A stretch of 10,090 nt of DNA from Hamiltosporidium magnivora (taxonomy: Eukaryota > Microsporidia > Dubosqiidae), in the NCBI GenBank assembly GCA_004325065.1, contig PITI01000636.1:1-10090 (forward strand). Reading direction: 5' to 3'. Under the pieces are notes generated by a model, which saw only the letters and a program-made list of their open reading frames with translations, did not search any database and was not told the DNA's origin. Shown one piece after another: positions 1-9,906 of the stretch; the first letter of the stretch is position 1; each line of letters starts with the position of its first letter. A program made the position numbers and the translations under genes.

Positions 1-1488
1 AATTAACCAAAACCTATTTTATATTACAAAAAAATATGTGCACCTTTTTGTCGTTCTTTTTTGTTCTGTTAACAATCAAAATAAATGAAAGAGATTACAG
101 TAAGAAATGTGTTTTGATAGCACAAAATAACAGAGTTTAAACATATAACTACAAAAACCAATATTATATAACTATGTATTAACAATAACACTTTGATTTA
201 TAACCAATAAATTTTTATACTTTACGTACATCATATATGTTAAACAAATTATGGTATTTATAATTACTATAAGGCAGTTATTGTTTTTATTCAGAGTTTT
301 CAGCTGAAAATATATGATTTACTTATTTCATGGTTATAAATTGATATTTCAAGTAATTATGTTTTCAAAACGTTTCTGTCAGATTTTTATTGCAGAAAAT
401 TATTTAGAAGGTTTAAAATTTGTATTAATCTTATGTATATAATGTGTAAACAAGAAATTTGGATTTTTGGCATAAAATTTTCAATAAAGATTGGCTAAAA
501 AATATAGAATAAACTATGTTTTAAGATATATATGGCAACCATATATCCATAAAATACAAATGACTTACAAAAGCTTTTTTTTGTAATTGCCATAGAGTAG
601 AATTTCTTGGCCATTAAACTAACCAGCTAATCTGTGATTATTAGCAAGTATTTCATGAAACAATAAATCGAGACGTTTTTAAAGTTCGCTAACTTTCCTA
701 TAGAAGAATCTCTACAAAATTCAGAACCAAACCCTAGAATTTCCTCAGAAATCATACAAAAACCAAAAATTATAACATAATGCTCTTTGCTTCAACAAAA
801 ACACAAAGTATAAACATTAATATCAAATAATTAAAAAATAAAATTTCAATTAAAAATTACTTAATTGGGTTTGAGATAAGAAATTGCGCTTATATACAAA
901 TTATACCAATCAATTTGCAATTTAACGTTATTGTAGACAGTAAACGATTATAAAACAGAAATAATACTTATCGGTTTTTTTAAATACAATCTCTCGAGTA
1001 TGACCTCATTCTAATATTTTTTGCCGTTTAATTTTTTCGATTTGAGTAATCATGTTGATTTTTATAAATGTAAATGAAAAAACTGCTAGTAAAAATCAAT
1101 TTGGTTAAAAAAGAACGAAAAGGATATACAGAAGAAACCCGTATTTGATTTTAACGGCTAAGAGAGCAACTTAAATAATTAATATTTTCATCGATTGATT
1201 TAAAATGATCCTTGGTTTTTAGATAAAGTATTTTGAAAGAATGGATATATATTTATACTTGAATCATTAGAATAAGTGATTTATTAAAATCAATTTGAAA
1301 ATAATGATGAAATCAAGACAAGATAAACCCGCACGCGATAATATATAACGAGAAATTTGAAAGAGAAAATATTTTTAGAATTCTTTCATAATTATTGTTC
1401 GTATCCGTTATGCTACAAGCCTTAATATGAATAAATAGCTCTTAAAATACTAATGAAAAATATCTCTGACACAAAATCATCTTTTTTT

Positions 1489-1518
1489 CACAATAATTAT
1501 TGCAATATTGTGCAATAT
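1489..1518. repeat. Palindrome and short direct-repeat cluster
   Basis: CAATAATTATTG at 1491-1502 is a perfect 12-bp palindrome. It lies inside a wider inverted repeat with arms CACAATA (1489-1495) and TATTGTG (1506-1512). TGCAATAT is directly repeated at 1501-1508 and 1511-1518. Such structures arise by chance in sequence this AT-rich, so no function is claimed. Confidence 0.45.
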
Positions 1519-2589
1519 AAGAAAACCCAGTTGTTTTTGAATATTCATCGTGACATTTTTCTTTAAAAAATAGAGTTAAAGGTTCGAAAAAGAAATCAGC
1601 CACAAGTGATACATTTCATGAAGATACTCTATTCTTTAAAAGGTTATCCTGTTATAAATATTTCATAATAAAGAAGATACAAAATATATGAATATTTTAT
1701 AAAAGTAGAAAAAGAATTTCATGGTAAATTTAACACAGGTGATTTGTTTAATGTCAGTAATATAGCTTAAATATTTTTAAATAAATTATCTATAGAACTA
1801 CTTCAAATTTTCTAGGTAAATTATCTCAATTATATGAATCAAAACGCGTATTTCTGGTGAAAAAAATTTATTTTTAGATCAAAATGGAAAACATGATGAC
1901 TCGCTTCTTACATCCGAGAATGTCAGAGAGTATTATTTATTGAGTTTTGGGTAAATATTTGCCGAGGTTCGATATATCTTTAAATTAAAATCATTGAGCT
2001 ACATATACAGAAATTCTTAGAATACAAGCCATATAAGTGACTTATATTTACAGATATAAATAATTATCGAATCGAAATATAGAATACTAAATCCCTGGCT
2101 AAAAGTAATTTTGTTCGTTTGACTATCAGTTTTTAGGAGAAGTTAATTACATTTACAGTCATATAAGAATGAAAACACACAGCAATATAGTGAATGAATT
2201 TTTTCATGGTAGCTTATGAAATAAAAAACAAGTCACATAAAAAAGTATTTCTACTTGAATTTCAGGTTGAAATTTAATTCTTGGGTTTACAAGTCAAATG
2301 ATAACCTATAGAAATAGCCGAAATCATGGATTTATCGATTGCGTATTCAAAGAATATATATCTAATGTGTGAAACACATACACTACACCCAAATAACTAA
2401 ACTACATCTTTCTTCTAAATGGATATTAATGTAAATCTTAACAGCAAATATACAACCAAATACCCATGTAAATTCTTGAAATACATAGGTGAGATGAAAC
2501 TAGAGAGAATTATAAAAATTTATGTGCGTTCATAGAATATGAGAGTGAAATGTAAATCAATAATAAAAATTATATCATGATAGTGCAAC

Positions 2590-2700
2590 TTTGAGTCTAA
2601 ATTGTGGCGCAAAATTTTCTCGAACCAAGGGTCAAAAAAATTCTGGTGTGTAGACCCATTGCAATCTATAAAAGTCTCGAGGACCAAAATCTATATATTT
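2590..2700. other. GC-richer unassigned island
   Basis: This stretch stands out from its surroundings by containing GTGGCGC, TCTCGAACC, GGGTC...GACCC (2629-2633 with 2653-2657) and a CTCGAG core near 2676-2681. No open frame of useful length crosses it on either strand. It could be a fragment of a non-coding repeat or transposon end, a regulatory element, or an old coding scrap. I do not recognise it. Confidence 0.3.
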
Positions 2701-2903
2701 TTTTCAACGAACTAAAATGCTTTTCTTCAATAAATATAATTATTGCATTTGCATCAAATGTTTAAAGTTTCATACATACGTTCAAAAAAATTAAAATGAA
2801 ACTTAACAATATTTTATAGATAAATATCTAAAAAAGTAAATTGCCAATTTAAAATAAAAGGAATATAATAAATAGAGGAATAAGATGTAAAAAACTGCTA
2901 AAT

Positions 2904-3299
2904 TTAAAGTGTTAGTTTTTGTAATCTCATTATTGCTGATGAGACATAATGAACTTCGATAGATGGCTTTATTTGTGGATAATGCTGATACTTACGCCTT
3001 GCCAACAATTCTTCGTCTACCACATATTTACTTTAGTAAAATTTTAAGTATAATGAAAGCAGGTAGGGCTTCAAAATCTGAAAAAACGAAGCTATGTGTG
3101 CATTGCAACCAGGAAAACACTTTTACTTATGAAATTGATTAACTGTATTGGAAAATACTTGCTACCGTGCATTAAAAAGTAGTCTTTGTTTATAAAGATG
3201 GGGAAAAACTTTTTTTCTGGTGCAGAGTCGCATTCTGATCATATTTATGACGTCTAGGTGTTTTCGTTCGCGAAAATCTGCTTTGTTTTTTAATGATAA
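2904..3299 (-). pseudogene. Decayed coding relic, family unknown
   Basis: Read on the minus strand from 3299 down to a TAA at 2906-2904, one frame spans 132 codons with only three internal stops: TAG at 3164-3162, TAA at 3125-3123 and TAA at 3035-3033. About twice to four times as many would be expected at this composition. The local G+C reaches about 40% near 3061-3120, well above the surroundings. The conceptual product is hydrophilic and basic. Its second half contains a charged run VVDEELLARRKYQ followed by HYPQIKPSIEVHYV. There is no credible start, and I recognise no family. The plus-strand frame over the same DNA (about 2893-3369) is also under-populated in stops and includes a CVHCNQ string, so strand assignment is uncertain. 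The best interpretation is a dead gene or transposon fragment. Confidence 0.3.
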
Positions 3300-3838
3300 A
3301 AAACCTAACATATCATTATTGTCATTACTTTCCCATGAATAGTGTTATGTTATGCCAAAATAATCAAAACTAATTATCACTTCGCACTTTATTATGAACA
3401 AAATATCTTAGCTTAAAAATCTTTGGGTTTTTATGGTTGTTTTAAATACGACAAACAAACTTATTAATTTAATTTTTGTCTGCAAATTTCAATATTAACA
3501 TGTTCTTATTTTTTTCTATTTTCCTAATTTCAATAAATATGAAGTCCGACAATGAAAAGACAGTTAGTAATACAAAGTGTTGAACTAGCAATAAAGGTGT
3601 CAATTCTTTCTTATTTATTTGAGCAATGTGGTAACATATCTTATTTACAATGAAAACATTTCGGTTCTCTAAGAATACAAAATAAAAAACTATTAAATAA
3701 ATAATCATTCTCAGAACAACTCGAATTATAGTGGAATTTGACAAATATTAAATCCCAAAATTTATTATTAGGCTTAAAGCCAGACAATTGCGTATAAAAA
3801 ATAAAAACATAGGAGAAAAAAAGCATGTTTTTGTTTAG
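3300..3838. other. AT-rich spacer upstream of transposase relic
   Basis: Nothing here is firmly assignable. A minus-strand standard ORF of 91 codons (3469-3744) exists, but its translation is low-complexity hydrophobic sequence and it overlaps the stretch where the N-terminal part of the plus-strand transposase relic should lie. In the plus frame that leads into the relic, 3623-3838 contains no TGA and only a few TAA/TAG codons. A basic segment at about 3760-3820 sits where a BED zinc finger's end would be expected, but the cysteines of such a finger are not visible. No 8-bp target-site duplication or terminal inverted repeat could be identified. Confidence 0.35.
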
Positions 3839-5261
3839 CCTATTTCTTTGCGAAATCTATTTAACTATTTACAGAAAGCGGATAAATTAAAGATTGTATT
3901 ATCGCACCTACATAGCAATCAATCTATAAAAAAATCAATGCATTTAAAAACATCAGGTTGTTGTCCCGATAATAAGGAGAAAATCGTCAGCATTCCAGAC
4001 AATATAATACTCAACATTGAGAAAACATATTCTTAGAACGATGTCTTTGGCTTTGGTTTAGTAAAACGATGTTCAAAAATATCTCTAAAATATTTATATA
4101 TGGGAATTTATTTGAATTATATAAATTATGATAGGACCTTTAGACGTTCTTAGCGTTTACAGTATAACCACTAGATAAGATTTTTTTTATTAAAGCCAGA
4201 AATCTTATAGTTAAGCCAATCTTCGATAGCAAAACTTGCTGTTGTTTCAACTGATGGCAAAAATAAATCAGAGGAAAAGCTAAAGGAGTATTCCTCTTGT
4301 ATCAAAGGCAGAATAAATTGTAGAATAACCAAAACAATTGATAATGTATTCTGTTTATTAAACAATTGTTGTGTGGAACATGATTCGACTTTTCGAAAGT
4401 TTAAAGCCTATTCAAAGCAACTGTTAACTATATTAAGTCTCATTCGCACACCCTTCGCATTCCATGAGTCCATTAAAGAAATTGGAGAAAATGAGTTGAC
4501 CTTAATACCTATGTTCGGTAGTTCGTTTTAGAAAAATTTGAAGCAGTTTCGATAAATTAGAACATTATCGAAGTATTTTTAAGATAACAGAATTATCCCT
4601 TCGTCAAGTCATTAAGCAAACAATGGTTTTTGAAGAAATATTTATATACAGTTTTGTTAGAATATATGCCTATTCTTCTTTTAAAATTGAAGTAAAAAAT
4701 CAGCTACTCTGAATTATAAACGAGTACCAAATCATTTCGTCAATAAATACTATTTGTTTCGATTTAGTTTAGGCAAAAACTGTTTCAATCTTTTTGATAC
4801 ATTACAAAAATTTGGTGAGCAAATAACAACATAAATTCAAATAAAGTTTGCAATAGAAACTGTAGATGATTTAAAAGAAAATATATTCTACATTTTTTGA
4901 TTTGGATTTGGGAGCAACTGATATGAAAATTTTGCAAAATTCTTTGCAGCTGATATCGAACCTCTAGCCACGGAACTTCTAGTGAAAATAATGTATATGT
5001 GATCTAGTGATATTTGCAAAAAACATATATAAATTCCCCATTACTTAATTTTATAGGAGCTTTTCAGGTACACAATTCCATTACTCATAAACTTGGTCTT
5101 GAGTTTATTTCCGCTTTCGTTACTGCCTATCTTTGTGAAAGAACAACCTTCTAAATGAAATACAGATAAAATATTAACAAATGGAATTACTAGATAAGCA
5201 TTTGAAATCATTATTGATAATTTCACCAAATACAGTTGACGCACAAAGTCAGCAAATCATT
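3839..5261 (+). pseudogene. Decayed hAT transposase (ZBED5/FAM200-like)
   Basis: This is a dead plus-strand hAT DNA-transposase gene, broken by many stops and at least four frame changes. Identification rests on family motifs in the correct order. KIVSIP followed by a helix-like run (about 3978-4030) recalls the segment before the catalytic core. A KP...SIAKL stretch precedes TDG (4250-4258), which carries the second catalytic Asp of hAT enzymes. NCRIT lies at 4316-4330. After a frame change come VNYIKS (4423-4440) and TYVR-stop (4507-4521); family members read TxVRW there, so the TAG probably replaced the TGG of the conserved Trp. WFLKK...LLLKLK spans 4624-4692. A further frame holds FDTLQKF...LKEN (4784-4897), the next holds DLDL (4899-4910), and the last holds the C-terminal dimerisation/catalytic block FVTAYLCE (5116-5139) with MKYR (5155-5166). 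A possible end is the TAG at 5259-5261. Family matching is from memory of ZBED5/SCAND3-type proteins. The start is approximate, and no terminal repeats or target-site duplications were found. Confidence 0.72.
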
Positions 5262-6101
5262 AGGGATAAATCTCAACTGCATCAATTCTATAAATAAAAA
5301 ATTATGCTACACATATTGTATAATTTTGTTTTGGATTTTTCGGATAAAATAATAAACAATAAGATCTTTTTTTTTAAAAAATGCTGTCGTTTAAATATAT
5401 TTTCTTTGTACAACAAATTCATAATTAAAATTATCTATAATTGTAATTTTTTGTAAATTTTTTTTCATTTTTTTCATTATATTCTATCATTGATAAAAGC
5501 CTATTTTACAAAAAAACAGTAGCAAGCCTTAGTTTAGAAACCTTTGGCTTAAAATCATAAGGCAAGGCCTAACAAAATAATGATTTTAATGATAATTGAG
5601 TTCATCCAAGGAATGCGTAGCTGAATTATTTCCTTATACAATATTTTGAGTGTGTTTTTTACAAATATTCATATGATATAAAAGCTTCGAAAAGTTGCAG
5701 TTGCCAATGTAAATATTGCTATACACTCTGTAAATTAATCTTATAAATAATTATTTCGGTACTATTGTCGATAAATAGGAGTAGATTAAACGGAATAAGA
5801 CGAGAATCAGAGGAGCACATATTAGATTAGAATGCTGAATTGTGATTATAAGATCCCCTATACATATATTAAATCATAATCTCAACAAGAAAATGTGCTA
5901 GCTTGCAACTATCAATATAATTAACCTTTAATTTGCAGAATTAAAAGACAACACTAGAGTACCGAGTTATTGTTAGTAACAGAGTAAAAGAAAGGCTCAA
6001 TATAACCAAATAAAGACTCATTGAACTAAAGCAAATGTAAGAAATATTTTTTAGTAATTTATTCTTTTTGAAATTCAAAATCTGTTTTAATTAAATTAAT
6101 A
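5262..6101. other. AT-rich spacer upstream of membrane-protein gene
   Basis: No gene is supported. The first 250 bases are T-rich with long homopolymers (5366-5376 and 5455-5475). A weak inverted repeat, GCCTTA (5526-5531) with TAAGGC (5558-5563), and a purine-rich stretch at 5776-5830 are the only visible structure. The spacer probably contains the promoter of the downstream gene, but I cannot point to a TATA-like site with confidence because the whole tract is TA-rich. Confidence 0.5.
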
Positions 6102-6115
6102 TATTTAATATTTTA
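6102..6115. repeat. 14-bp AT motif, copy 1
   Basis: TATTTAATATTTTA occurs here, 95 bases before the ATG at 6211. The identical 14-mer occurs twice more, both just ahead of the putative start at 10026. The shared position upstream of starts suggests a possible promoter element. Low-complexity chance recurrence is a real alternative at 78% A+T. Confidence 0.3.
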
Positions 6116-6210
6116 TCTGGAAATGTTAGATGATTAAAATATAACGAATAATCTAAAATTTAATTTTAATTAATTTCTTTTATAAAACATAAAGTAAGTA
6201 ATGCCTGAAA

Positions 6211-6954
6211 ATGAGTCCAAAAAAAGAAAGAAGAATTCCCAGAGATATAGTATCATATAGACACTTGAATATTTATGATCTATTTCTAAAAATTTTGGCG
6301 GATATGTGCCTTGCTGCTATAGAAATATTCATTCCGATGTATTTATACAAAATAATTTATGGTTTGAGAGCAATCGACTCTAATAAAATTATATTCAAGT
6401 ATTTTATTCTATTGCTATTATTCAACTGTTCATTTGTGTTTACATTATATTCAAAGAGTTTTGAGAGCAAACATGACTTATATTATATGATAATATTCAG
6501 CTTTGGATTTTTCTCGATTTTGGCTGAGTTATTTATACACAATCTCAATATCACAATAATATATGAATTGGTTTGGCCATTTGCTTTTTTATATGTAATT
6601 TTTTGTTTTGGTAACTACTTTTCAATTTGTATAAAATTTGATAGCTGCAAATTCATACGAAAGGAAATTCCTATAATAACCTTTATCGGTTATTTCTACT
6701 ATCTATTCATTTTTATTCTAATAGACAGCTTTATTTATAAATTTTTTTTAATAAATATCAAAATACTATTCGTATTGAAAAGTATAGCCTATGGAATAGG
6801 AATGATACTATCCTACGTTTATTTAATTAGAAAAAACAAATTTAAAGTGACTTTGTTATTACTGCTTTATCATTTTACGTTTTTATGTGCAATGGAGATG
6901 AATACCTTGCATTATTTATACTTATATTATAATCCATTAACAGATAATAATTAA
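6211..6954 (+). CDS. Multi-pass membrane protein, about seven helices
   Basis: This is the only long intact ORF: 247 codons with no TAA, TAG or TGA, where more than 20 stops would be expected by chance at this composition. The N-terminus is basic (KKERR at residues 4-8) and has no cleavable signal. Hydrophobic spans lie near residues 24-48, 61-80, 90-110, 115-142, 153-172, 180-205 and 213-240. Positively charged loops at 81-89, 143-152 and 206-212 alternate with short uncharged ones, so a cytosolic N-terminus and seven helices fit the positive-inside rule. The protein contains no glutamine at all. The ATG at 6211 is chosen because the upstream frame is full of stops; an ATG at 6201 is in a different, quickly closed frame. 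I do not recognise the family securely. A faint likeness to XK-related proteins (ADMCLAAIE in helix 1, an acidic residue in the last helix) is a guess only. XK proteins are nearer 400 residues, so this copy may be truncated. No partner gene is adjacent. Confidence 0.85.
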   Translation: MSPKKERRIPRDIVSYRHLNIYDLFLKILADMCLAAIEIFIPMYLYKIIYGLRAIDSNKIIFKYFILLLLFNCSFVFTLYSKSFESKHDLYYMIIFSFGFFSILAELFIHNLNITIIYELVWPFAFLYVIFCFGNYFSICIKFDSCKFIRKEIPIITFIGYFYYLFIFILIDSFIYKFFLINIKILFVLKSIAYGIGMILSYVYLIRKNKFKVTLLLLLYHFTFLCAMEMNTLHYLYLYYNPLTDNN

Positions 6955-7287
6955 AGACGATATTTAACATCTTTTGATTTATTACATTTATAAATTATAG
7001 ATAGCTATAACTAAAAGTATGATAATTATTATCATATCATAAACGATCTGCTTTTATCTGTTGGTTTCTTTGCTCTAACTGCTTTCAGTATATTCCCTGA
7101 GACCAGAAATGTGGTTTCGTTCTTATATGGGATATATTTTTTTTATTATCATATCTCAACAAATATATTTCTAATTAAATTTTTTTGGAACTCACATTTG
7201 CTTTTTTTGAGATGGAAAATGTTTATAATTAATTTGTATTAGCTAGCATCCCAATACGGTTTTCTTATGTTATTAGGTTTTAAATCA
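6955..7287 (+). pseudogene. In-frame C-terminal extension, stop-interrupted
   Basis: Reading the membrane-protein frame past its TAA at 6952-6954 gives two further TAA codons within 20 codons (the last at about 7009). The frame is then open for about 76 codons (7012-7239), interrupted by TAG at 7240-7242 and ended by TAA at 7288-7290. The product is again strongly hydrophobic, with LLLSVGFFALTAFSIF and FLYGIYFFYYH-type helices and charged turns such as PETRN. This suggests that the ancestral protein was longer and that the present ORF is a truncated form. A canonical intron cannot simply skip the stops from the end of the ORF, because no GT occurs between 6889 and 7016. Chance T-richness could also create hydrophobic translations, hence the modest confidence. 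Confidence 0.4.
7018..7036. repeat. 9-bp inverted repeat 3' of membrane ORF
   Basis: TATGATAAT (7018-7026) and ATTATCATA (7028-7036) are perfect inverted arms around a single T. The palindrome lies 63 bases after the ORF's stop codon. It could form a small hairpin in the 3' UTR or be a dyad protein-binding site. It is purely AT apart from one G/C pair per arm, so chance occurrence is possible. Confidence 0.45.
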
Positions 7288-9854
7288 TAAACCCGAAGCC
7301 AAATTTTATTTGAAGAAAAAATTAGCTGTCGATATTAACAATAATTTAAGTAAAATACATGATTTCCTTTGATTCGTATTATAAAGTTTCAAATATATTA
7401 GATTTTAAATAGTAGAAAACAAATGCAATAAAATCACACCATTTTTAATTTCACTGATAAACACAAAAAATTTGATATGAATAACCTAAAAGTTATAATG
7501 TCGGTTTCTTACCCTAGATGACTACAAAAAAAGTTCGATTCTTCAATTGTTTCTGAAAACTGGCTTCATAGAAAGAAATCACTGTTCAAAAATTTAGATA
7601 TCGTCGTCACTCTGTCTCAAAAAAATCAATTTTGCTAATCTCTCTTTAAAAATTTACGACTAGGAGAAGCTAAACCTATAAACAGAACGAGAATCTAAGT
7701 ATACAATATGGAAGTATAATCACTAAAAACGGCTGTCAAATTTTTAACTTTCTTAATAAATCAATTACTTTTATATTTTAAAGATCTAAAAATATGTAAA
7801 AAAGTTTCCGTTTCTCATATTTTTGTGTTTAAATATTTTTTTTGATCAAAGAGCTCAGAAGAAACGATGTATAGCACGAATCAATATTTTATTATATTTC
7901 TTCTTTTAGGAAATTATTAATAATCAGAAAAGCTTTTATATCAAGGTTATGATTTCAGGTCTGGTATATTAAACATAAGTTTGCTTTTTAAGTATTGATC
8001 ATCTTTCCCATGTGTCTTTTAAAATACAATAGACTAAGATATCAAGGTATAAAGAAATAAAATTGTAAATAATAAATAATAATAAATAAATAAGATCAAA
8101 CTGTAACTAATTATAAAATATGCTTAATTTAAAATTAAAATCTATTAATACTTTTCAGATGAACTAAAACTCGTATACATTTGATTCTCATTTTGTTCTC
8201 TAATTTCGAACCTATAGACATTATCTTGAGTTTAAACAAATCTACAAAAGTTTAAATCTGTGATTTAAAATTTATTCAAAATGTGTATATAAAATACACT
8301 TGTATAATCAATGAAAAATGCCTAAGTTTTTATAACGATAGCGAGAAATAATAAAAAAAAACTGGAATCATATAAAAGTATTAACTATAAATAATATACA
8401 TTTTATTGCACTCTATAGATACTTTATAATATTATATCCTAACATGTTTAAGTATATATTGTAAATAAATTATATTAGTAGTTTGTTAGTAGTGAAACGT
8501 GTGTTTAGATAAGCTGACCTTATGAAATCCGAGTAATTATTAAGTTTGATTTACTATTAAAAACAAATATTTGATTCTATTAAAATAGAAAACTCTTTAG
8601 GTGTTTGCTTTGATACACAAATAAAATATTCAAAAGCCAATAGACTCGAGAAAGAATAACGAAAAATATTTAGTATAAATTTTTTTTATATTTTTTTGCT
8701 TAATTTGTACTTAAATTGTAGAAAATTGATTTTAGTGGTGTATAAAATTTTAATCAATCTCGATTTGGACTTTTGGTGTTACTGCGGAACCAGTGACATT
8801 ATTTAAAAACCATAACATATGATTTTAAAAAGAAAAAAATATGTTAATCTTCTTTTTTCTTAGATTTCTTTGCTTAATACAGATTTAACAATAAAAGACG
8901 TAATTCACGCAGATTTAATTAGTATCTGATTCGAAAAAAAATATTCTTAATTTTTTTGTTTTAGATTACGATTTTTGCCCAGATTAAGCGTCTTTTAATC
9001 TATTTCACAAGTTTTCAATTCTTTTTTCATTGAGAACTTTTCTTTCTTAAACCTAGTTTTTAAATTTGTTAAGAAAGATCTTTCATTCCTATCCTATAGA
9101 TATGTTTAAATTTTAAATTACATTACATATAAAATTTTTAATGGATTATTAAATGATTTTTATGTGGCGTGTTTCAACTAACTCTACATCAAGATCGCTG
9201 GAAATATTTTTTGAATTAATACTCCAGAAAAGCTTAAATTTATCACTGAAATTTTTACTATTTACAACCAGCATATAAAATTTATATAAAAAAATCATAA
9301 TTTAAATCTAAAAATATTAACTTTTTAACCAAAAATTCTGTTTTTATACCTTTTTATTTGTATATTCAGAGATATATTAAAATACAAATCTAGCGTTTAC
9401 ATTTTGCAATAAAGGGAGTCTTTCTTTTTTTGTTAGAACTACGTTCATAAAGCCTTTTATAATCGCAATATAATCACATGCAATCAATCAACCGCTTCTT
9501 TAACAAAAAGTTTTATAAAACGCCGGCTTTTTGTCTCGAAAAATAAATCTGTTAATTTCAGTTAATTTTTGAATTAAAAAAAATATTTTCAATCTTCACC
9601 CGAAAAAAAACCATTTTATTATTTCGTATAATTTTTATTTTGTTAATCAAACAATTCTATTTTAGTTAAGAAATATTTAGTTTTTAAATTTCTTAGTTTC
9701 TTTTCTTTTTCTTGTTTAAAAGATATGATATTCTAGAATTTTAGTATTTAGAAGTATATTTAAATTATCTGTATCATTCATTATACCTCAATTATTAATT
9801 TTTATAAGGCTTGTATAGCACATTTCAAGAATCTTAAAAAATTCAGATCCACAA
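7288..9854. other. AT-rich tract without supportable genes
   Basis: No ORF of notable length is present on either strand. A plus-strand frame at 7443-7845 (about 134 codons) has only four internal stops and a protein-like, hydrophilic-then-hydrophobic translation, so it may be a gene scrap; no family is recognised. An AATAAA at about 7427 could be a distant polyadenylation signal for the membrane-protein transcript. The region from 8640 to 9760 is strongly T-rich on the plus strand with many T runs. A hairpin at 9503-9534 is listed separately. Nothing else stands out. Confidence 0.5.
9503..9534. repeat. Hairpin with GC-rich loop side
   Basis: ACAAAAAG (9503-9510) and CTTTTTGT (9527-9534) are perfect inverted arms. 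The 16-base loop contains the TTTTATAAAA palindrome (9511-9520) and CGCCGG, which is unusually GC-rich for this window. It could be a transcript hairpin, but no adjacent gene makes a terminator or regulatory role likely. Confidence 0.35.
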
Positions 9855-9866
9855 AAAAACGTTTTT
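9855..9866. repeat. AAAAACGTTTTT palindrome
   Basis: This is a perfect 12-bp palindrome centred on CG. It lies about 50 bases before a larger inverted repeat (9907-9957) and 160 bases before the putative gene start at 10026. It could be a binding site, but it is short and A/T dominated. Confidence 0.3.
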
Positions 9867-9906
9867 AAAAGAATATTTATATTGTTAGTATTTATTTAAA
9901 ACGACC

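Larger units (their letters stand above)
1..2880. other. Gene-poor AT-rich intergenic tract
   Basis: I see no supportable gene on either strand. Stops are dense in all six frames and no open frame of notable length stands out. What it does hold: a palindromic cluster at 1489-1518; a short protein-like plus-strand run at 1838-1951 (about 38 codons, hydrophilic, no start) that may be a gene scrap; and a GC-richer island at about 2590-2700. No tRNA-like cloverleaf was found: the two GGTTCGA strings near 1581 and 1967 lack flanking T-arm stems. The tract may contain older unrecognisable relics. Confidence 0.6.

Noticed and set aside
1575..1600. Possible tRNA T-arm (GGTTCGA)
   Set aside because: There are no complementary five-base flanks and no upstream anticodon or D-arm at the right distance; the same holds near 1967.
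3077..3369. ISXO2-like or FLYWCH-type zinc-binding transposase fragment on the plus strand (CVHC and FFWCR strings)
   Set aside because: The cysteine spacing is too wide for either domain, stops interrupt it, and the minus-strand frame is at least as protein-like.
3469..3744. Minus-strand 91-codon ORF with hydrophobic translation
   Set aside because: Borderline length for chance at this composition, low-complexity I/F/L/K/N-rich product, no recognised family, and it lies antisense to the likely N-terminal part of the transposase relic.
3848..4036. Plus-strand 62-codon ORF as an independent small gene
   Set aside because: It starts only at a non-ATG codon and its frame runs on through a TAG into further transposase-like sequence, so it is a segment of the pseudogene.
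4171..4365. Minus-strand 64-codon ORF
   Set aside because: It is antisense to the transposase relic segment carrying TDG and NCRIT, so it is most likely a shadow frame.
4620..4900. Programmed frameshifting at TTT-TGA sites, seen three times
   Set aside because: T-run indels are the simplest explanation in a dead transposase, and many in-frame stops elsewhere in the same relic cannot be solved by frameshifting.
5041..5244. Minus-strand 67-codon ORF
   Set aside because: The plus strand here carries the recognisable FVTAYLCE and MKYR transposase motifs; the minus frame is a shadow.
5100..5600. hAT terminal inverted repeat or 8-bp duplication flanking the relic
   Set aside because: No matching CAG-type ends or paired 8-mers could be found by eye between about 3300-3840 and 5260-5600.
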